Assembly (NCBI GenBank): GCA_023634235.1
Contig: JAMKCF010000015.1
Coordinates: 10,760,087 to 10,824,086 of the forward strand
From: Pisaster brevispinus
Taxonomy: Eukaryota; Echinodermata; Asteroidea; Forcipulatida; Asteriidae
DNA: 64,000 nucleotides
Reading direction: 5' to 3'
The translations under genes were made by a program, and so were the position numbers. Each line of letters opens with the position of its first letter. Positions within the stretch are counted from its first letter, which is position 1. Positions 25,744 to 39,348 of this stretch are shown here, piece by piece. The notes beneath the pieces are model-generated. The model saw only the letters and a list, made by a program, of their open reading frames with translations. It had not been told where the DNA came from and ran no database searches.

Positions 25744-28049
25744 TTGGAAATAAAAAACTTTCAACAACCTCAGATTGATTTTAGATTGATTCTCTACTCA
25801 GAAACATAGGTGTTCTGAAGCTACTGGTTGAATCTCAGCTCGATTGGAAATAAAAAACTTTCAACATCCTCAGATTGCTTTTAGATTAATTCTGTACTAA
25901 GAAACATGAGTGTTGTGAAGCTATTGGTTGAATTTCAGCTCGATTGGAAATAAAAAACTTTCAACATCCTCAGATTGCTTTTAGGTTGATTCTGTGCCTA
26001 GAAACATAGGTGTCATGATGCTATTGATTGAATCTCAGCTCGATCGGAGATAAAAAACTTTCAAAATCCTCAGATTGCTTTTAGATTGATTCTGTGCCAA
26101 GAAACATGGGTTTCACGAAGCTCCAGGTTGAATCTCAGCTCGATCGGAGATAAAAAACTTTCAACATCCTCAGATTGCTTTAAGATTGATTCTCTACTAA
26201 GAAACATGGGTCTTCTGAAGCTACTGGTTGAATCTCAGCTCGATTGGAAATAAAAAACTTTCAACATCCTCAGATTGCTTTAAGATTGATTCTCTACTAA
26301 GAAACATGGGTGTTCTGAAGCTACTGGTTGAACCTCAGCTCGATTGGAAATTAAAAAAAACTTTCAACATCCTCAGATTGCTTTTTGACTGATTCTGCAC
26401 AAAGAAAGATGGATGCTCTGAAGCGCCTGGTAGAATCTCAGCTCGATCGGAGATAAAAAACTTTCAAAATCCTCTGATTGCTTTTAGATTAATTCTCTTA
26501 CTAAGAAACATGGGTGTTTGATTGGAAATAAAAAACTTTCAACAACCTCAGATTGATTTTAGATTGATTCTCTACTCAGAAACATAGGTGTTCTGAAGCT
26601 ACTGGTTGAATCTCAGCTCGATTGGAAATAAAAAAACTTTCAACATCCTCAGATTGCTTTTTGACTGATTCTGCACAAAGAAACATGGATGCTCTGAAGC
26701 GCCTGGTAGAATCTCAGCTCGATCGGAGATAAAAAACTTTCAAAATCCTCAGATTGCTTTTAGATTAATTCTCTACTAAGAAACATGGGTGTTCTGAAGA
26801 TACTGGTTGAATCTCAGCTCGATCGGAGATAAAATTTTTTTCAAAATGCTTAGATTGCTTTTAGATTGATTCTCTACTAAGAAACATGGGTGTTCTGAAG
26901 GTACTGGTTGAATCTCAGCTCGATTGGAAATAAAAAACTTTCAACATCCTCAAATTGCTTTTAGATTGATTCTGTGCCTAGAAACAGGGGTGTCCTGACG
27001 CTATTGATTGAATCTCAGCTCGATCGGAGATAAAAAACTTTCAACATCGTCAGATTGCTTTTAGATTGATTCTGTACTAAGAAACATGGGTGTCCTGAAG
27101 CGCCTGGTTGAATCTCAGCTCGATTGGAAATAAAAAACTTTCAATATACTCAGATTGCTTTTAGATTGATTCTCTACTCAGAAACATAGGTGTTCTGAAG
27201 CTACTGGTTGAATCTCAGCTCGATTGGAAATAAAACAACTTTCAACATCCTCAGATTGCTTTTTGACTGATTCTGCACAAAGAAACATTGGAGCTCTGTA
27301 GTGCCTGGTAGAATCTCAGCTCGATCGGAGATAAAAAACTTTCAAAATCCTCAGATTGCTTTTAGATTAATTCTCTACTAAGAAACATGGGTGTTCTGAA
27401 GATACTGGTTGAATCTCAGCTCGATCGGAGATTAAAAACTTTCAAAATCCTGAGATTGCTTTTACATTAATCCTCAAATTGCTTTTTGATTGATTTTACA
27501 CAAAGAAACATAGGTGTTCTGAAGCTACTGGTTGAATCTCGCTCGATTGGAAATAAAAAACTTTCAACATCCTCAGATTGCTTTTAGATTAATTCTGTAC
27601 TAAGAAACATGAGTGTTGTGAAGCTATTGGTTGAATTTCAGCTCGATTGGAAATAAAAAACTTTCAACATCCTCAGATTGCTTTTAGGTTGATTCTGTGC
27701 CTAGAAACATAGGTGTCATAAAGTTACTGGTTGAATTTCAGCTCGATTGGTAATAAAAAACTTTCAACATCATCAGATTACTTTTAGATTGATTCTGCAC
27801 AAAGAAACATGGGTGTCATGAAGCTATTGATTGAATCTCAGCTCGATCGGAGATAAAAAACTTTCAAAATCCTCAGATTGCTTTTAGATTGATTCTGTGC
27901 CAAGAAACATGGGTTTCACGAAGCTCCAGGTTGAATCTCAGCTCGATCGGAGATAAAAAACTTTCAACATCCTCAGATTGCTTTAAGATTGATTCTCTAC
28001 TAAGAAACATGGGTCTTCTGAAGCTACTGGTTGAATCTCAGCTCGATTG
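25744..28049. repeat. Segment B, copy 2
   Basis: This is the partner of 16542-18849 in the same order directly after A3, so A+B was copied as one unit of more than 5 kb. It shares the T-tract variant (26831), GAAACAGGGG (26984) and ACATTGGAGCTC (27286). Small differences include one TTTACTAAG substitution just past the end of the copy (about 28096). Confidence 0.85.
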
Positions 28050-29740
28050 GAAATAAAAAACTTTCAACATCCTCAGATTGCTTTAAGATTGATTCTTTAC
28101 TAAGAAACATGGGTGTTCTGAAGCTACTGGTTGAACCTCAGCTCGATTGGAAATTAAAAAAAACTTTCAACATCCTCAGAATTGCTTTTTGACTGATTCT
28201 GCACAAAGAAAGATGGATGCTCTGAAGCGCCTGGTAGAATCTCAGCTCGATCGGAGATAAAAAACTTTCAAAATCCTCTGATTGCTTTTAGATTAATTCT
28301 CTTACTAAGAAACATGGGTGTTTGATTGGAAATAAAAAACTTTCAACAACCTCAGATTGATTTTAGATTGATTCTCTACTCAGAAACATAGGTGTTCTGA
28401 AGCTACTGGTTGAATCTCAGCTCGATTGGAAATAAAAAAACTTTCAACATCCTCAGATTGCTTTTTGACTGATTCTGCACAAAGAAACATGGATGCTCTG
28501 AAGCGCCTGGTAGAATCTCAGCTCGATCGGAGATAAAAAACTTTCAAAATCCTCAGATTGCTTTTAGATTAATTCTCTACTAAGAAACATGGGTGTTCTG
28601 AAGATACTGGTTGAATCTCAGCTCGATCGGAGATAAAATTTTTTTCAAAATGCTTAGATTGCTTTTAGATTGATTCTCTACTAAGAAACATAGGTGTTCT
28701 GAAGGTACTGGTTGAATCTCAGCTCGATTGGAAATAAAAAACTTTCAACATCCTCAAATTGCTTTTAGATTGATTCTGTGCCTAGAAACAGGGGTGTCCT
28801 GACGCTATTGATTGAATCTCAGCTCGATTGGAAATAAAAAACTTTCAATATACTCAGATTGCTTTTAGATTGATTTTCTACTCAGAAACATAGGTGTTCT
28901 GAAGCTACTGGTTGAATCTCAGCTCGATTGGAAATAAAACAACTTTCAACATCCTCAGATTGCTTTTTGACTGATTCTGCACAAAGAAACATTGGAGCTC
29001 TGTAGTGCCTGGTAGAATCTCAGCTCGATCGGAGATAAAAAACTTTCAAAATCCTCAGATTGCTTTTAGATTAATTCTCTACTAAGAAACATGGGTGTTC
29101 TGAAGATACTGGTTGAATCTCAGCTCGATCGGAGATTAAAAACTTTCAAAATCCTGAGATTGCTTTTACATTAATCCTCAAATTGCTTTTTGATTGATTT
29201 TACACAAAGAAACATGGGTGTTCTGAAGCTACTGGTTGAATCTCGCTCGATTGGAAATAAAAAACTTTCAACATCCTCAGATTGCTTTTAGGTTGATTCT
29301 GTGCCTAGAAACATAGGTGTCATAAAGTTACTGGTTGAATTTCAGCTCGATTGGTAATAAACAACTTTCAACATCATCAGATTACTTTTAGATTGATTCT
29401 GCACAAAGAAACATGGGTGTCATGAAGCTATTGATTGAATCTCAGCTCGATCGGAGATAAAAAACTTTCAAAATCCTCAGATTGCTTTTAGATTGATTCT
29501 GTGCCAAGAAACATGGGTTTCACGAAGCTCCAGGTTGAATCTCAGCTCGATCGGAGATAAAAAACTTTCAACATCCTCAGATTGCTTTAAGATTGATTCT
29601 CTACTAAGAAACATGGGTCTTCTGAAGCTACTGGTTGAATCTCAGCTCGATTGGAAATAAAAAACTTTCAACATCCTCAGATTGCTTTAAGATTGATTCT
29701 CTACTAAGAAACATGGGTGTTCTGAAGCTACTGGTTGAAT
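28050..29740. repeat. Segment B, copy 3 (partial, internal deletion)
   Basis: This is a local tandem copy of about 26241-28040. The T-tract variant lies at 26831 and 28635 (offset 1804), but ACATTGGAGC lies at 27286 and 28990 (offset 1704). One complete monomer is thus missing between those points. It carries a private TTGGTAATAAACAACTTTC change near 29350. Confidence 0.8.
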
Positions 29741-32700
29741 CTCAGCTCGATTGGAAATAAAAAACTTTCAACATCCTCAAATTGCTTTTAGATTGATTCT
29801 GTGCCTAGAAACATGGGTGTCCTGACGCTATTGATTGAATCTCAGCTCGATCAGAGATAAAAAACTTTCAACATCGTCAGATTGCTTTTAGATTGATTCT
29901 GTACTAAGAAACATGGGTGTCCTGAAGCGCCTGGTTGAATCTCAGCTCGATTGGAAATAAAAAACTTTCAACATCCTCAAATTGCTTTTAGATTGATTCT
30001 GCACAAAGAAACATGGATGCTCTGAAGCGCCGGGTAAAATCTCAGCTCGATCGGAGATAAAAAACTTTCAAAATCCTCAGATTGCTTTTAGATTAATTCT
30101 CTACTAAGAAACATGGGTGTTCTGAAGATACTGGTTGAATCTCAGCTCGATCGGAGATTAAAAACTTTCAAAATCCTGAGATTGCTTTTACATTAATCCT
30201 CAAATTGCTTTTTGATTGATTTTACACAAAGAAACATAGGTGTTCTGAAGCTACTGGTTGAATCTCGCTCGATTGGAAATAAAAAACTTTCAACATCCTC
30301 AGATTGCTTTTAGATTAATTCTGTACTAAGAAACATGAGTGTTGTGAAGCTATTGGTTGAATTTCAGCTCGATTGGAAATAAAAAACTTTCAACATCCTC
30401 AGATTGCTTTTTGACTGATTCTGCACAAAGAAACATGGATGCTCTGAAGAGCCTGGTAGAATCTCAGCTCGATCGGAGATAAAAAACTTTCAAAATCCTC
30501 AGATTGCTTTTAGATTAATTCTCTACTAAGAAACATGGGTGTTCTGAAGATACTGGTTGAATCTCAGCTCGATCGGAGATAAAAATTTTTTCAAAATGCT
30601 TAGATTGCTTTTAGATTGATTCTCTACTAAGAAACATGGGTGTTCTGAAGGTACTGGTTGAATCTCAGCTCGATTGGAAATAAAAAACTTTCAACATCCT
30701 CAGATTGCTTTTAGATTAATTCTGTACTAAGAAACATGGGTGTTCTGAAGATACTGGTTGAATCTCAGCTCGATCGGAGATTAAAAACTTTCAAAATCCT
30801 GAGATTGCTTTTACATTAATCCTCAAATTGCTTTTTGATTGATTTTACACAAAGAAACATTGGTCTTCTGAAGCTACTGGTTGAATCTCAGCTCGATTGG
30901 AAATTAAAAAAACTTTCAACATCCTCAGATTGCTTTTTGACTGATTCTGCACAAAGAAAGATGGATGCTTTGAAGCGCCTGGTAGAATCTCAGCTCGATC
31001 GGAGATAAAAAACTTTCAAAATCCTCTGATTGCTTTTAGATTAATTCTCTTACTAAGAAACATGGGTGTTTGATTGGAAATAAAAAACTTTCAACAACCT
31101 CAGATTGATTTTAGATTGATTCTCAACTCAGAAACATAGGTATTCTGAAGCTACTGGTTGAATCTCAGCTCGATTGGAAATAAAAAACTTTCAACATCCT
31201 CAGATTGCTTTTAGATTAATTCTGTACTAAGAAACATGAGTGTTGTGAAGCTATTGGTTGAATTTCAGCTCGATTGGAAATAAAAAACTTTCAACATCCT
31301 CAGATTGCTTTTAGGTTGATTCTGTGCCTAGAAACATAGATGTCATAAAGTTACTGGTTGAATTTCAGCTCGATTGGTAATAAAAAACTTTCAACATCAT
31401 CAGATTACTTTTAGATTGATTCTGCACAAAGAAACATGGGTGTCATGAAGCTATTGATTGAATCTCAGCTCGATCGGAGATAAAAAACTTTCAAAATCCT
31501 CAGATTGCTTTTAGATTGATTCTGTGCCAAGAAACATGGGTTTCACGAAGCTCCAGGGTGAATCTCAGCTCGATCGGAGATAAAAAACTTTCAACATCCT
31601 CAGATTGCTTTAAGATTGATTCTCTACTAAGAAACATGGGTGTTCTGAAGCTACTGGTTGAACCTCAGCTCGATTAAAATTAAAAAAAACTTTCAACATC
31701 CTCAGATTGCTTTTTGACTGATTCTGCACAAAGAAAGATGGATGCTCTGAAGCGCCTGGTAGAATCTCAGCTCGATCGGAGATAAAAAACTTTCAAAATC
31801 CTCTGATTGCTTTTAGATTAATTCTCTTACTAAGAAACATGGGTGTTTGATTGGAAATAAAAAACTTTCAACAACCTCAGATTGATTTTAGATTGATTCT
31901 CTACTCAGAAACATAGGTGTTCTGAAGCTACTGGTTGAATCTCAGCTCGATTGGAAATAAAAAAACTTTCAACATCCTCAGATTGCTTTTTGACTGATTC
32001 TGCACAAAGAAACATGGATGCTCTGAAGCGCCTGGTAGAATCTCAGCTCGATCGGAAATAAAAAACTTTCAAAATCCTCAGATTGCTTTTAGATTAATTC
32101 TCTACTAAGAAACATGGGTGTTCAGAAAATACTGGTTGAATCTCAGCTCGATCAGATATAAAAAAAGTTTAAGTAAAAAAAAAAAAAAGTGTAAGTACAA
32201 CATCCTCAAATTGCTTTTTGATTGATTCTGCACAAAGAAACATGCGTGTCCTGAAGGTACTGATTGAATCTCAGCTCGATTGAAAAAAAAAAACTTTCAA
32301 CATCCCCAGATTGCTTTAACGTTGATTCTGTGCCAAGAAACATAGGTGTCATAAAGTTACTGGTTGAATTTCAGCTCAATTGGTAATAAAACACTTTCAA
32401 CATCCTCAGATTTCTTTTAGATTGATTCTCTACTAAGAAACATGGGTGTTTTGAAGCTACTGGTTGAATCTCAGCTCGATTGAAAGTAAAAAACTTTCAA
32501 AATCTTCAGATTGCTTTTTGTTTAATTCTCTACTAAGAAACATGGGTGTTCTGAAGCTACTGGTTGAATCTCAGCTCGATTGGTAATAAAAAACTGTCAA
32601 CATCATCAGATTACTTTTAGATTGATTCTGCACACAGAAACATGGGTGTCCTGAAGCTATTGATTGAATCTCAGCTCGATCGGAGATAAAAAACTTTCAA

Positions 32701-33240
32701 AATCCTCAGATTGCTTTTATATTGATTCTGTGCCAAGAAACATGGGTGTCACGAAGCTCCTGGTTGAATCTCAGCTCGATTGGAAATAAAAAACTTTCAA
32801 CAACCTCAGATTGCTTTTAGATTGATTCTTTTCTAAGAAACATGGATGCTCTGAACCGCCTGGTAGAATCTCAGCTCGATCGGAGATTAAAAACTTTCAA
32901 AATCCTGAGATTGCTTTTACATTAATCCTCAAATTGCTTTTTGATTGATTTTGCACAAAGAAACATAGGTGTTCTGAAGCTACTGGTTGAATCTCGCTCG
33001 ATTGGAAATAAAAAACTTTCAACAACCTCAGATTGCTTTTAGATTGATTCTTTTCTAAGAAACATGGATGCTCTGAAGCGCCTGGTAGAATCTCAGCTCG
33101 ATCGGAGATTAAAAACTTTCAAAATCCTGAGATTGCTTTTACATTAATCCTCAAATTGCTTTTTGATTGGTTTTGCACAAAGAAACATAGGTGTTCTGAA
33201 GCTATAGGTTGAATCTCAGCTCGATTGGAAATAAAAAACT
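29741..33240. repeat. Mosaic of block-1-like and segment-B-like monomers
   Basis: No long colinear copy is obvious. 29741-30130 carries units of the block-1 type (GTGCCTAG...CCTGACGCTATTG). 30130-32130 carries fragments of segment B, including the 123-bp monomer pairs, the TTTTTTC variant (about 30585) and the GTTTGATTGG deletion unit (31069 and 31848). A two-fold repeat of about 224 bp lies at 32770-33220. Nothing non-satellite is seen. Confidence 0.75.
32167..32197. repeat. Poly(A)-insert monomer variant 1 (A14)
   Basis: In place of the usual AAAAACTTTC, this unit has GTTTAAGT, fourteen A and GTGTAAGTA, then rejoins the monomer at CAACATCCTC. The tract is bracketed by similar TAAGTA motifs, as if it grew by slippage or was inserted. 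Confidence 0.85.
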
Positions 33241-33250
33241 TACAACATCA

Positions 33251-33278
33251 AGTAAAAAAAAAAAAAAAAGTGTAAGTA
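33251..33278. repeat. Poly(A)-insert monomer variant 2 (A16), hybrid left edge
   Basis: Sixteen A at 33254-33269 are followed by GTGTAAGTA. The left edge is CAACATCAAGT rather than GTTTAAGT, so an ordinary monomer was joined into the variant at a short AAGT overlap. Confidence 0.85.
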
Positions 33279-36200
33279 CAACATCCTCAAATTGCTTTTT
33301 GATTGATTCTGCACAAAGAAACATGCGTGTCCTGAATGAAGGTACTGATTGAATCTCAGCTCGATTGAAAATAAAAAACTTTCAACATCCCCAGATTGCT
33401 TTAACGTTGATTCTGTGCCAAGAAACATAGGTGTCATAAAGTTACTGGTTGAATTTCAGCTCAATTAGTAATAAAAAACTTTCAACATCCTCAGATTGCT
33501 TTTAGATTGATTCTCTACTAAGAAACATGGGTGTTCTGAAGCTACTGGTTGAATCTCAGCTCGATTGGAAATAAAAAACTTTCAACAACCTCAGATTGCT
33601 TTTAGATTGATTCTGCACAAAGAAACATGGGTGTCCCGAAGCTATTGATTGAATCTCAGCTCGATCGGAGATAAAAAACTTTCAAAATCCTCAGATTGCT
33701 TTTAGATTGATTCTGTGCCAAGAAACATGGGTTTCACGAAGCTCCAGGTTGAATCTCATCTCGATCGGAGATAAAAAACTTTCAACATCCTCAGATTGCT
33801 TTAAGATTGATGCTCTACTAAGAAACATGGGTGTTCTGAAGCTACTGGTTGAATCTCAGCTCGATTGGAAATTAAAAAAACTTTCAACATCCTCAGATTG
33901 CTTTTTGAATGATTCTGCACAAAGAAAGATGGATGCTTTGAAGCGCCTGGTAGAATCTCAGCTCGATCGGAGATAAAAAACTTTCAAAATCCTCTGATTG
34001 CTTTTAGATTAATTCTCTTACTAAGAAACATGGGTGTTTGATTGGAAATAAAAAACTTTCAACAACCTCAGATTGATTTTAGATTGATTCTCTACTCAGA
34101 AACATAGGTGTTCTGAAGCTACTGGTTGAATCTCAGCTCGATTGGAAATAAAAAACTTTCAACATCCTCAGATTGCTTTTAGATTAATTCTGTACTAAGA
34201 AACATGAGTGTTGTGAAGCTATTGGTTGAATTTCAGCTCGATTGGAAATAAAAAACTTTCAACATCCTCAGATTGCTTTTAGGTTGATTCTGTGCCTAGA
34301 AACATAGGTGTCATAAAGTTACTGGTTGAATTTCAGCTCGATTGGTAATAAAAAACTTTCAACATCATCAGATTACTTTTAGATTGATTCTGCACAAAGA
34401 AACATGGGTGTCATGAAGCTATTGATTGAATCTCAGCTCGATCGGAGATAAAAAACTTTCAAAATCCTCAGATTGCTTTTAGATTGATTCTGTGCCAAGA
34501 AATATGGGTTTCACGAAGCTCCAGGTTGAATCTCAGCTCGATCGGAGATAAAAAACTTTCAACATCCTCAGATTGCTTTAAGATTGATTCTCTACTAAGA
34601 AACATGGGTCTTCTGAAGCTACTGGTTGAATCTCAGCTCGATTGGAAATAAAAAACTTTCAACATCCTCAGATTGCTTTAAGATTGATTCTCTACTAAGA
34701 AACATGGGTGTTCTGAAGCTACTGGTTGAACCTCAGCTCGATTGGAAATTAAAAAAAACTTTCAACATCCTCAGATTGCTTTTTTACTGATTCTGCACAA
34801 AGAAAGATGGATGCTCTGAAGCGCCTGGTAGAATCTCAGCTCGATCGGAGATAAAAAACTTTCAAAATCCTCTGATTGCTTTTAGATTAATTCTCTTACT
34901 AAGAAACATGGGTGTTTGATTGGAAATAAAAAACTTTCAACAACCTCAGATTGATTTTAGATTGATTCTCTACTCAGAAACATAGGTGTTCTGAAGCTAC
35001 TGGTTGAATCTCAGCTCGATTGGAAATAAAAAAACTTTCAACATCCTCAGATTGCTTTTTGACTGATTCTGCACAAAGAAACATGGATGCTCTGAAGCGC
35101 CTGGTAGAATCTCAGCTCGATCGGAAATAAAAAACTTTCAAAATCCTCAGATTGCTTTTAGATTAATTCTCTACTGAGAAACATGGGTGTTCAGAAGATA
35201 CTGGTTGAATCTCAGCTCGATCGGAGATTAAAAACTTTCAAAATCCTGAGATTGCTTTTACATTAATCCTCAAATTGCTTTTTGATTGATTTTGCACAAA
35301 GAAACATAGGTATTCTGAAGCTACTGGTTGAATCTCGCTCGATTGGAAATAAAAAACTTTCAACAACCTCAGATTGCTTTTAGATTGATTCTTTTCTAAG
35401 AAACATGGATGCTCTGAAGCGCCTGGTAGAATCTCAGCTCGATCGGAGATTAAAAACTTTCAAAATCCTGAGATTGCTTTTACATTAATCCTCAAATTGC
35501 TTTTTGATTGGTTTTGCACAAAGAAACATAGGTGTTCTGAAGCTATAGGTTGAATCTCAGCTCGATTGGAAATAAAAAAATTACAACATCCCCAGATTGC
35601 TTTTAGGTTGATTCTGTGCCTAGAAACATAGGTGTCATAAAGTTACTGGTTGAATTTCATCTCGATTGGTAATAAAAAACTTTCAACATCATCAGATTAC
35701 TTTTAGATTGATTCTGCACAAAGAAACATGGGTGTCATGAAGCTATTGATTGAATCTAAGCTAGATCGGAGATAAAAAAACTTTCAAAATGCTTAGATTG
35801 CTTTTAGATTGATTATCTACTAAGAAACATGGGTGTTCTGAAGGTACTGGTTTAATCTCAGCTCGATTGGAAATAAAAAAACTTTCAACATCCTCAAATT
35901 GCTTTTAGATTGATTCTGTGCCTAGAAACATGGGTGTCCTGAAGCTATTGATTGAATCTCAGCTCGATCGGAGATAAAAAACTTTCAACATCGTCAGATT
36001 GCTTTTAGATTGATTCTGTACTAAGAAACATGGGTGTCCTGAAGCGCCTGGTAGAATCTTAGCTCGATCGGAGATAAAAAACTTTCAACATCCTCAGATT
36101 GCTTTTAGATTAATTCTCTACTAAGAAACATGGGTGTTCTAAAGCTACTGGTTGAATCTCAGCTCGATTGGAAATAAAAAACTTTCAACATCCTCAGATT

Positions 36201-36282
36201 GCTTTTAGATTGATTCTGAGCCAAGAAACATGGGTGTTCTGAAGATACTGGTTGAATCTCAGCTCGATCAGATATAAAAAAA

Positions 36283-36314
36283 GTTTAAGTAAAAAAAAAA
36301 AAAAAGTGTAAGTA
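36283..36314. repeat. Poly(A)-insert monomer variant 3 (A15)
   Basis: GTTTAAGT, fifteen A (36291-36305) and GTGTAAGTA, in a unit with the AGATATAAAAAAA prefix. Confidence 0.85.
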
Positions 36315-39300
36315 CAACATCCTCAAATTGCTTTTTGATTGATTCTGCACAAAGAAACATGCGTGTCCTGAATGAAGGTACTGATTGAATCTCAGCTCGA
36401 TTGAAAATAAAAAACTTTCAACATCCCCAGATTGCTTTAACGTTGATTCTGTGCCAAGAAACATAGGTGTCATAAAGTTACTGGTTGAATTTCAGCTCAA
36501 TTAGTAATAAAAAACTTTCAACATCCTCAGATTGCTTTTAGATTGATTCTCTACTAAGAAACATGGGTGTTTTGAAGCTACTGGTTGAATCTCAGCTCGA
36601 TTGAAAATAAAAAACTTTCAACATCCTCATATTGCTTTTAGTTTAAGTCTCTACTAAGAAACATGGGTGTTCTGAAGCTACTGGTTGAATCTCAGCTCGA
36701 TTGGTAATAAAAAACTGTCAAACTCATCAGATTACTTTTAGATTGATTCTGCACAAAGAAACATGGGTGTCCCGAAGCTATTGATTGAATCTCAGCTCGA
36801 TCGGAGATAAAAAACTTTCAAAATCCTCAGATTGCTTTTAGATTGATTCTGTGCCAAGAAACATGGGTTTCACGAAGCTCCAGGTTGAATCTCATCTCGA
36901 TCGGAGATAAAAAACTTTCAACATCCTCAGATTGCTTTAAGATTGATTCTCTACTAAGAAACATGGGTGTTCTGAAGCTACTGGTTGAATCTCAGCTCGA
37001 TTGGAAATAAAAAACTTTCAACAACCTCAGATTGCTTTAACGTTGATTCTGTGCCAAGAAACATAGGTGTCATAAAGTTACTGGTTGAATTTCAGCTCAA
37101 TTAGTAATAAAAAACTTTCAACATCCTCAGATTGCTTTAAGATTGATTCTCTACTAAGAAACATGGGTGTTCTGAAGCTACTGGTTGAATCTCAGCTCGA
37201 TTGGAAATAAAAAACGTTCAACATCCCCAGATTGCTTTAACGTTGATTCTGTGCCAAGAAACATAGGTGTCATAAAGTTACTGGTTGAATTTCAGCTCAA
37301 TTAGTAATAAAAAACTTTCAACATCCTCAGATTGCTTTAAGATTGATTCTCTACTAAGAAACATGGGTGTTTTGAAGCTACTGGTTGAATCTCAGCTCGA
37401 TTGGTAATAAAAAACTGTCAAACTCATCAGATTACTTTTAGATTGATTCTGCACAAAGAAACATGGGTGTCCCGAAGCTATTGATTGAATCTCAGCTCGA
37501 TCGGAGATAAAAAACTTTCAAAATCCTCAGATTGCTTTTAGATTGATTCTGTGCCAAGAAACATGGGTTTCACGAAGCTCCAGGTTGAATCTCATCTCGA
37601 TCGGAGATAAAAAACTTTCAACATCCTCAGATTGCTTTAAGATTGATTCTCTACTAAGAAACATGGGTGTTCTGAAGCTACTGGTTGAATCTCAGCTCGA
37701 TTGGAAATAAAAAACTTTCAACAACCTCAGATTGCTTTTAGATTGATTCTCTACTCAGAACCATAGGTGTTCTGAAGCTACTGGTTGAATCTCAGCTCGA
37801 TTGGAAATAAAAAAACTGTCAACATCCTCAGATTGCTTTTTGACTGATTCTGCACAAAGAAACATGGATGCTCTGAAGCGCCTGGTAGAATCTCAGCTCG
37901 ATCGGAGATAAAAAACTTTCAAAATCCTCAGATTGCTTTTAGATTAATTCTCTACTAACAAACATGGGTGTTCTGAAAATACTGGTTGAATCTCAGCTCG
38001 ATCGGAGATAAAAAAACTTTCAACATCGTCAGATTGCTTTTAGATTGATTCTGTACTAAGAAACATGGGTGTCCTGACGCTATTGATTGAATCTCAGCTC
38101 GATCGGAGATAAAAAACTTTCAACATCGTCAGATTGCTTTTAGATTGATTCTGTACTAAGAAACATGGGTGTCCTGAAGCGCCTGGTAGAATCTTAGCTC
38201 GATCGGAGATAAAAAACTTTCAACATCCTCAGATTGCTTTTAGATTAATTCTGTGCCAAGAAACATAGGTGTCATGAAGCTCCTGGTTGAATCTCAGCTC
38301 GATCGGAGATAAAACACTTTCAAAATCCTTAGATGCTTTTACAATGATTCTGCACAAAGAAACATGCAAGTCATGAAGCTACTGGTTGAATCTCAGCTCG
38401 ATTGGAAATAAAAAAACTTTCAACATCCTCAGAACGTTTTAGATTGATTCTGCACAAAGAAACATGGATGCTCTGAAGCGCCTGGTAGAATCTCAGCTCG
38501 ATCGGAGATAAAACACTTTCAAAATCCTCAGATTGCTTTTAGATTAATTCTCTACTAAGAAACATGGGTGTTTTGAAGCTACTGGTTGAATCTCAACTCG
38601 ATTGAAAATAAAAAACTTTCAACATCCTCAGATTGCTTTTAGTTTAATTCTCTACTAAGAAACATGGGTGTTCTGAAGCTACTGGTTGAATCTCAGCTCG
38701 ATTGGTAATAAAAAACTGTCAACATCATCAGATTACTTTTAGATTGATTCTGCGCAAAGAAACATGGGTGTCCCGAAGCTATTGATTGAATCTCAGCTCG
38801 ATCGGAGATAAAAAACTTTCAAAATCCTCAGATTGCTTTTAGATTGATTCTGTGCCAAGAAACATGGGTTTCACGAAGCTCCAGGTTGAATCTCATCTCG
38901 ATCGGAGATAAAAAACTTTCAACATCCTCAGATTGCTTTAAGATTGATTCTCTACTAAGAAACATGGGTGTTCTGAAGCTACTGGTTGAATCTCAGCTCG
39001 ATTGGAAATAAAAAACTTTCAACAACCTCAGATTGCTTTTAGATTGATTCTCTACTGAGAAACATAGGTGTTCTGAAGCTACTGGTTGCATCTCAGCTCG
39101 ATTGGAAATAAAAAAACTTTCAACATCCTCAGATTGCTTTTTGACTGATTCTGCACAAAGAAACATGGATGCTCTGAAGCGCCTTGTAGAATCTCAGCTC
39201 GATCGGAGATAAAAAACTTTCAAAATCCTCAGATTGCTTTAAGATTAATTCTCTACTAAGAAACATGGGTGTTCTGAAGATACTGGTTGAATCTCAGCTC

Positions 39301-39317
39301 GATCAGATATAAAAAAA

Positions 39318-39348
39318 GTTTAAGTAAAAAAAAAAAAAAGTGTAAGTA
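39318..39348. repeat. Poly(A)-insert monomer variant 4 (A14)
   Basis: GTTTAAGT, fourteen A (39326-39339) and GTGTAAGTA. It is about 3.03 kb from the previous one. Confidence 0.85.
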
